Assembly: GCF_047553015.1 (NCBI RefSeq)
Contig: NZ_CP180212.1
Location: 1,860,001 to 1,924,000 of the forward strand
DNA: 64,000 nt
Source: Carnobacterium_A sp047553015
Lineage (GTDB): Bacteria > Bacillota > Bacilli > Lactobacillales > Carnobacteriaceae
Reading direction: 5' to 3'
Under the pieces are notes generated by a model. That model had not been told where the DNA came from. It did no database searches and worked only from the letters and a program-made list of their open reading frames with translations. Made by a program: the position numbers and the translations under genes. Shown here piece after piece: positions 58,737 to 64,000 of the stretch (positions are counted from its first letter, which is position 1; every line of letters begins with the position of its first letter).

Positions 58737-60029
58737 CTACATAAATTTCAGAACAAAATAAAAAATGAAAATCCCTGTTAATAGATACATTATTTTAGAA
58801 ACTGATTTATATTTTCCGGTACTTACTTTAAGGAATGTATAGAAAGAAAAACCCCATCCAATTCCATCAGCGATGTTAAATGTTAAAACCATCATTAATA
58901 CCATTAAGATAGCTGGAAAGTACTCTGTAAAATCCATAAAGTCAATATCTTTTAAATTACCTGCTACTAACAGTGAACCTACGATGACAAGTAAAGCAGA
59001 AATAACAGCTAGCGGAATAAGGGCAATAAAAGGAATTAAAAAAATTGTAAAAAGGAAATAAATCCCAACCAAAAATGAGGTTAGTCCAGTCTTTGCTCCT
59101 ACAGCTATTCCCGTTGCACCTTCCGCACTTGTACAGGTAGAACTACAGCCTAAAACACTTGCCATAACAACAGATAAACCATTTGCTTCCAATGTTTTCT
59201 TCAAAACAGCCGGATCTTCAGAATTCAAGAAACTGATTTGTGTCCCTAGATTTTGAAAAACTACTAGAATTAACAATGAAAAAACGGCAATCCAGTAATT
59301 AACAGAAAGAATACTAGAAAAATCAAACTGCAAAATAAACGGTTCGAGTGATTGCGTATCAATCAACGAATAAGAAAAAGAACTAATATCTGTAACACCT
59401 AAAAAGATAGACACAATTACTCCAAATATAATTGTCAGTAAAAAGTTTCCTCTTACGTTTTTAACAAATAAGAATAATCCCATTAATAAAGTAGCTAACA
59501 TTGTTAACGGAATCGGTTGAAAGATATTATTTAACGCTACAATCGTGTCTGGCGAAGAAACAATAATTTCACTGTTTTTCAAGCCTAGGAAGATTAAGAA
59601 GAAACCAACCCCAGCACTCATTCCTTTAATCATCGTCGCTGGGATTGCACGTAAAAGCAGACCTGTTACTTTAAAATACGTCAACAGGAAAAAAATCATC
59701 CCGACAATAAAAACAATCGATAAGCTTTCTTGCCAAGTAAAGGCAAATGCCCCTACTAAGATATAAGTAAAGAAAGCATTATCGCTCATTCCTGGAGCTA
59801 AAATTAAGGGAGATTTAGCATACAATCCCATTAAAATATTACTAAAGGCTGTTGTCAAGATTGTTGCAATCATAACGGCGTTATAATTCATCCCTGTTTG
59901 AGATAAAATTAAAGCATTCACCGCTACTATATACACAATAGAAACAAAGGAAGTAATACTGGCTTCTACTTCCGTTTGCAAGGTACTACCACTTTCTTTT
60001 ACTTTAAAAAATTGTTGCACTGTCGTCAT
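58737..60029 (-). CDS. NCS2 family purine-base permease (AzgA/PbuG type)
   Basis: The 430-aa permease has 12 to 14 spans. The TEVEASITSFVSIVYIVAVNALIL start, LAPGMSDNAFFTY and the SSTCTSAEGATGIAVGAKTGLTS region are typical of adenine/guanine/hypoxanthine transporters. It imports free bases, which phosphoribosyltransferases elsewhere would salvage. It shares its boundary base with the ABC importer, so it is the last gene of that operon. Confidence 0.88.
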   Translation of the reverse strand: MTTVQQFFKVKESGSTLQTEVEASITSFVSIVYIVAVNALILSQTGMNYNAVMIATILTTAFSNILMGLYAKSPLILAPGMSDNAFFTYILVGAFAFTWQESLSIVFIVGMIFFLLTYFKVTGLLLRAIPATMIKGMSAGVGFFLIFLGLKNSEIIVSSPDTIVALNNIFQPIPLTMLATLLMGLFLFVKNVRGNFLLTIIFGVIVSIFLGVTDISSFSYSLIDTQSLEPFILQFDFSSILSVNYWIAVFSLLILVVFQNLGTQISFLNSEDPAVLKKTLEANGLSVVMASVLGCSSTCTSAEGATGIAVGAKTGLTSFLVGIYFLFTIFLIPFIALIPLAVISALLVIVGSLLVAGNLKDIDFMDFTEYFPAILMVLMMVLTFNIADGIGWGFSFYTFLKVSTGKYKSVSKIMYLLTGIFIFYFVLKFM

Positions 60030-60976
60030 TATCTCACACTCGCATCATAGTGAATTCCTAGTGCCTTTGGTGCACGAGTTTTTCTACCAGTGAAGATAAG
60101 AGCTAATAAAGTAACAAGGTATGGCAACATATAGAATACTTCAGTTGGAATAGAGCTTGCAAAATCTAGAATCTGAATTTGATCTTTGATCGCTTGTGCA
60201 AATCCAAATAATAATGCACCGGATAAGACACCATATGGATTCCAACGTCCTAAGATAACTGCTGCAATCGCAATATAACCTTGTCCTGCAATCGTGTTAA
60301 AAGAGAAGTTACCGTTTGTTGTCAAAACAATTGTTGCTCCACCTAATGAAGCAATTGAGCCACTCATCATAACAGCCCAAAATTTAATTTTCATCACATT
60401 AATTCCTGCTGTATCAATAGAACCTGGATTTTCTCCAACGCCTCTCAAACGCAAACCTAATGACGTTTTGAAGAAAACAAAGCCAATTAAAAGGACAGCT
60501 GCAAAAGCAATGTAGGTTGTAGGATAAGACCTAAAAAGAGCTTTACCAACTATCGGAATATCTGATAGAAAAGGGATAGAGATTTTTGAAAACATATTTT
60601 TTAATCGTGGTGTTTCTGCTGCTCCATCAAATAATAATTTGACTAAGAAAAACGTAACATTAGCTGCTAGTAAGTTGATAACAACCCCACTAATAACATG
60701 ATCCGCTTTATATTTCAGCGTTGCTAAAGCATGCATCCCTGAAAAAATTGCCGTACAGATAAATGCTGTTAGCAGACCAATGAAAGGACTCAATCCTCCC
60801 AGCCCAGCTGATTCAGCATAGTACGCTCCAACTGCTGAAAAGAATGCTCCAGAAACCATGAAACCTTCAATTCCTAAGTTGATTACGCCTGCTCTTTCAC
60901 TCAGCATACCGCCTAAGCCACCAAATAGTAAGGCTGCTGCAAAAATCAAACTTCCACTTATAATATTAGCCGTCAT
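60029..60976 (-). CDS. nupQ: nucleoside ABC transporter permease (NupQ/NupC type)
   Basis: The 315-aa permease has eight to ten spans and the conserved FGGLGGMLSERAGVINLGIEG start of BPD_transp_2 nucleoside permeases. It pairs with the other permease gene two bases upstream. Together with NupO and a BMP lipoprotein it would import purine nucleosides. Confidence 0.88.
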   Translation of the reverse strand: MTANIISGSLIFAAALLFGGLGGMLSERAGVINLGIEGFMVSGAFFSAVGAYYAESAGLGGLSPFIGLLTAFICTAIFSGMHALATLKYKADHVISGVVINLLAANVTFFLVKLLFDGAAETPRLKNMFSKISIPFLSDIPIVGKALFRSYPTTYIAFAAVLLIGFVFFKTSLGLRLRGVGENPGSIDTAGINVMKIKFWAVMMSGSIASLGGATIVLTTNGNFSFNTIAGQGYIAIAAVILGRWNPYGVLSGALLFGFAQAIKDQIQILDFASSIPTEVFYMLPYLVTLLALIFTGRKTRAPKALGIHYDASVR

Positions 60977-60977
60977 T

Positions 60978-62060
60978 TTACTCTACCTCCTTTTTAGGCG
61001 CCTTTTTTTTAGGTAATAACGCTTTAACGATTCCAGGAGCTGCTACAAAGAAGATAATGAGTGAAATAACGATTCCGATAATTTCACTTGGTACTCCTGC
61101 ACCAAATTGCATTCCTTGTGAACCATAATCTAATGCTCCGATTAAGATACCTGATAAGGTTGTTCCTAATGTTGAATTGCCACCTAATAGAGCAATCGCA
61201 ATTCCATCAAATCCAATACCACTTGTAGAGGATACAATAGCCACATAACCATAAACACCTAGTGTATCTAACGCACCAATCAGACCACCCAGTGCACCAG
61301 AGATAAACATTGTCCGAATTAAAATTCCATTTACCTTCATACCTGAATAATTTGCTGCATCAGGATTTAATCCAACTGTTTTGGTTTCATAACCCCACCG
61401 TGTCTTTTCGAAGAAATAATAGAATGCAAAGACAACAAACGGAATGATTATAAAGCCCCAGTGAATACGTGCACCACCAAATAATGTATTTAGTGAAGGA
61501 AACCCAATGCTCGCAGACTCTTTAATCAAAGAAGAACGTGCTGTCCCTTCTTGTGCTGCAAAACTCTTAATTAACATATGACTCAGATACAATGCAATAT
61601 AGTTCAACATAATTGAACTAATAACCTCATTAATTCCAAATTTAGTCTTAAGACTAGCAATCAGAACTCCCCATAAACCTCCAGCTATTATACCGACTAC
61701 GATAGCAACAATGCCATGTATAATAGGAGGTAAATCAATTAACGTACCAACTAAAAGAGAACTAACGGCTCCCATAATAATTTGTCCATCAACCCCGATG
61801 TTAAAAATACCCGCTTTACTAGCTACTGCGACTGCAAATCCACTTAAAATAAGCGGAATAATCGCACGAACCGTTTCACCCATATCATAAACTGAACCAA
61901 ATATCTTTAAGACTAATGATTCATAAGCTACTATTGGATTATATCCACCAATTAACATGACGATTGCTCCAATAAAAAGCGCAATGAGAATAGCGACTAA
62001 CGGTATAGTAGCTTGACTACTCTTCAAATTTTTTCTTATTTTTTCCATAGTCTTATTCAT
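60978..62060 (-). CDS. nupP: nucleoside ABC transporter permease (NupP/NupB type)
   Basis: The 360-aa permease has about ten spans and SKAGIFNIGVDGQIIMGA, the BPD_transp_2 signature. It ends in a basic tail. The ATG at 62060 overlaps the nupO stop, with AAAGGA 7 bases upstream; a GTG one codon earlier is possible. Confidence 0.88.
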   Translation of the reverse strand: MNKTMEKIRKNLKSSQATIPLVAILIALFIGAIVMLIGGYNPIVAYESLVLKIFGSVYDMGETVRAIIPLILSGFAVAVASKAGIFNIGVDGQIIMGAVSSLLVGTLIDLPPIIHGIVAIVVGIIAGGLWGVLIASLKTKFGINEVISSIMLNYIALYLSHMLIKSFAAQEGTARSSLIKESASIGFPSLNTLFGGARIHWGFIIIPFVVFAFYYFFEKTRWGYETKTVGLNPDAANYSGMKVNGILIRTMFISGALGGLIGALDTLGVYGYVAIVSSTSGIGFDGIAIALLGGNSTLGTTLSGILIGALDYGSQGMQFGAGVPSEIIGIVISLIIFFVAAPGIVKALLPKKKAPKKEVE

Positions 62061-63585
62061 CACCCGATCCTTTACCAGCCATCATTAGACCTAATTCTCT
62101 ATCATTTGTTTCAGTTGGTTTTGTTTGTCCAACGATTTGGCCATCAAAAATAATGTCAATTCTATCTGATAACGTTAATATTTCTTCTAACTCAAAAGAA
62201 ATAAGCAACACTGCAACACCTTTGTCTCGTAAACGAACAACTTGACGATGAATAAAATCAATAGCCCCAATATCTAGTCCTCTTGTTGGTTGGACAATGA
62301 TTAAAAGTTCTGGATCGCGACTGATTTCTCTTGATAAAATAACTTTTTGCTGGTTTCCACCAGACATACCGCGTACAATTGTATACTCGTTTTCAGCACG
62401 AACATCATAATTCTTCATCGCTGCTCTTGCTTCTTCATACATTAACGCTTTATTTAATTTAATTCCTTGGTTGTATTTTTCTTTGTAATATTCAATTAAG
62501 ATTAAATTTTCTGCAATATCATTCTCTAATACTAAACCATGCTTGTGTCTATCTGCTGGCACATAACTAACTCCGGACTCATAGATCTCACGAGTCGATT
62601 TATCTTTTTGAGATACACCGTTAATTAGGATATCGCCTTCTTCAAAATCACGCATTTTTATAATAGCTTCTGCTAATTCCATCTGCCCGTTTCCATCTAC
62701 ACCAGCAATCCCAACGATTTCACCGGCGGCAACGGTTAAATTAATGTTATTTAAGACTTTCTTTTTACTTGAACTTAACATCGTTAGATTTTTGATTTCT
62801 AATACATTTTGCTTAGGATTATAGGCTTCTTTATCAATTTCGCGTGAAATATTTTTACCTATCATCATCTCTGCAAGTTCTTCTTTATTGGAATCCTTTA
62901 TATCAACCGTAGCAATGTATTTCCCTTTACGAATAATGGTACATTTATCTGCTACTTTCATAATCTCATTCAACTTATGTGTGATTAAAATAATGGATTT
63001 GCCTTCTGCTACTAATTTTTGCATTACTTGCAATAATTCACCAATTTCATCTGGTGTTAATACCGCTGTCGGCTCATCAAAAATCAGCAAATTCGCTCCA
63101 CGATACAAACATTTCAAAATTTCAACTTTTTGCTGCATCCCTACTGGTAAATCTTCAATTTTACTATTTGGGTCTACTTTTAAACCATATTTTTCGGAAA
63201 TATTTTGAACTTCTTTAACCGCTGCTTTCATGTTTAAGCGGATACCATCCTTTGGTTCCATACCAATAATGATATTTTCTGTCACAGTAAAGTTTTCAAT
63301 TAATTTGAAATGTTGATGAACCATCCCGATGCCTAAATGAATCGCATGGTTTGGATTTTCAATTTTTGTTTCATTTTCGTAAACAGAAATACTGCCTTCT
63401 TCAGGTTGATACATGCCAAAAACAACATTCATTAAAGTCGATTTCCCTGCGCCATTTTCGCCGAGTAAGGCGTGGATTTCTCCACGTCTTACTGTCAACG
63501 AAACGTCATCATTAGCAACAAAATTTCCGAATTTTTTTGTAATATGTTTTAATTCTAATACTTTTTCAACTCGTTTTTGTTCCAT
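62053..63585 (-). CDS. nupO: nucleoside ABC transporter ATP-binding protein (tandem ATPase)
   Basis: The 510-aa protein has two ATPase domains. The first has Walker A GENGAGKST and Walker B LLIFDEPTAVLTPDE. The second has a diverged Walker A (GVDGNGQME) and the signature MSGGNQQK, as in RbsA/NupO-type ATPases. It energises nucleoside uptake. The start follows the lipoprotein gene by 14 bases. Confidence 0.92.
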   Translation of the reverse strand: MEQKRVEKVLELKHITKKFGNFVANDDVSLTVRRGEIHALLGENGAGKSTLMNVVFGMYQPEEGSISVYENETKIENPNHAIHLGIGMVHQHFKLIENFTVTENIIIGMEPKDGIRLNMKAAVKEVQNISEKYGLKVDPNSKIEDLPVGMQQKVEILKCLYRGANLLIFDEPTAVLTPDEIGELLQVMQKLVAEGKSIILITHKLNEIMKVADKCTIIRKGKYIATVDIKDSNKEELAEMMIGKNISREIDKEAYNPKQNVLEIKNLTMLSSSKKKVLNNINLTVAAGEIVGIAGVDGNGQMELAEAIIKMRDFEEGDILINGVSQKDKSTREIYESGVSYVPADRHKHGLVLENDIAENLILIEYYKEKYNQGIKLNKALMYEEARAAMKNYDVRAENEYTIVRGMSGGNQQKVILSREISRDPELLIIVQPTRGLDIGAIDFIHRQVVRLRDKGVAVLLISFELEEILTLSDRIDIIFDGQIVGQTKPTETNDRELGLMMAGKGSGDE

Positions 63586-63599
63586 AGTATGACTCTCCT

Positions 63600-64000
63600 T
63601 TATGGTTTTTCAGGAACTGTAACATCTCCAGAAATGATTTTTGCTTTGTAGTCTTCTACAAGGTCTAATATGTCTTTTGGTACATTTTTATCTGATGTTG
63701 TTGCAAGACCAACACCGTCTTCAGCTAAGCCTAAACGAACAACTTCTCCACCTGGGAAGTTTCCATCTGCTGTTTTTTCAGAAATTTCATAAACAGCATT
63801 GTCTACATTTTTCATCATTGAAGTTAATGTAATATCATCGCCAAATTCTAATGATTGGTCTTTATCTACGCCGATAACCCAAACTTTTTCACCATTGTCA
63901 AAACGTTCTTGTGCTTCATTGAAGACACCATTTCCAGTTCCGCCTGCAGCGTGGAAAATAATATCTACGCCATCGTTATACATTGTTGAAGCAGCTGATT
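63600..64000 (-). CDS. bmpA: BMP-family nucleoside-binding lipoprotein, C-terminal part
   Basis: The frame is open to the right edge (reading ...SAASTMYNDGVDII from 64000), so only the last 130 or so residues are present; signal peptide and lipobox lie outside. DIIFHAAGGTGNGVF and VIGVDKDQS are the sugar/base-binding strands of the PnrA/BmpA family. It captures nucleosides outside the cell for the ABC importer that follows. Confidence 0.9.
   Translation of the reverse strand, partial: SAASTMYNDGVDIIFHAAGGTGNGVFNEAQERFDNGEKVWVIGVDKDQSLEFGDDITLTSMMKNVDNAVYEISEKTADGNFPGGEVVRLGLAEDGVGLATTSDKNVPKDILDLVEDYKAKIISGDVTVPEKP

Overview
The window is a low-GC Gram-positive chromosome segment. AT-rich spacers, AAGGAGG-type ribosome sites, a galactose-6-phosphate/tagatose pathway, a BMP-type nucleoside importer, CcpN/PpsR and an ECF folate transporter point to Lactobacillales. 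Carnobacterium or a close relative is my best guess, but that is inference, not a search result. Nearly all genes lie on the minus strand. No rRNA, tRNA or CRISPR array was seen.

Layout: (1) 1-740: the 5' end of a CcdA-like thiol-electron transporter and a multi-helix membrane protein. (2) 1.1-9.3 kb: sugar island with a LacX-type epimerase, lacR-lacA-lacB-lacC-lacD, a DUF4867 gene and, divergent from lacR, a galactitol-type PTS (IIA, IIB, IIC). Together they would import galactose (or galactitol), pass it through tagatose phosphates and feed glycolysis. (3) 9.4-13 kb: HAD phosphatase, OppA-like lipoprotein with a structured leader, and a LURF-one protein. (4) 13.4-18 kb: decayed remnant of pyruvate phosphate dikinase (ppdK), a complete IS4-family element with perfect 9-bp target duplications, ppsR, ccpN and a diguanylate cyclase. 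(5) 18.2-23.1 kb: DrrAB-like ABC exporter, metallophosphoesterase, MupG and a YkvA protein. (6) 23.3-34.6 kb: one-carbon folate cluster (fhs, fchA, TauE/SafE permease, ftcD, folC, folT, formate channel, folD) headed by a 996-aa BTAD/AAA/TPR regulator. Read as a pathway it turns formimino groups into ammonia, formate and ATP, and exports the formate.

(7) 34.9-48 kb: a full purine operon (purEKB, then purCSQLFMNHD from an internal promoter), but purD carries an in-frame amber stop in a conserved motif. (8) 48.2-54.5 kb: heterodimeric ABC exporter, ArsR-type repressor and topoisomerase III. (9) 54.9-58.4 kb: glutathione-dependent formaldehyde detoxification pair, a zinc-ribbon membrane protein and a sulfurtransferase. 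(10) 58.7-64 kb: purine-base permease plus nucleoside ABC importer, the last gene cut by the window edge.

The most notable observations are: the self-contained formimino-to-formate cluster, whose FolD lacks the catalytic Lys and Gln of the cyclohydrolase so that FchA probably does that step; the ppdK ghost that leaves ppsR without its local partner; and the broken purD beside intact purine importers. Regulatory sites readable from the sequence include a perfect CcpN box in the ccpN promoter, cre-like sites before the PTS operon and the BTAD regulator, a dyad filling the arsR promoter spacer, and a large palindrome in the leader of the DrrAB-like operon.
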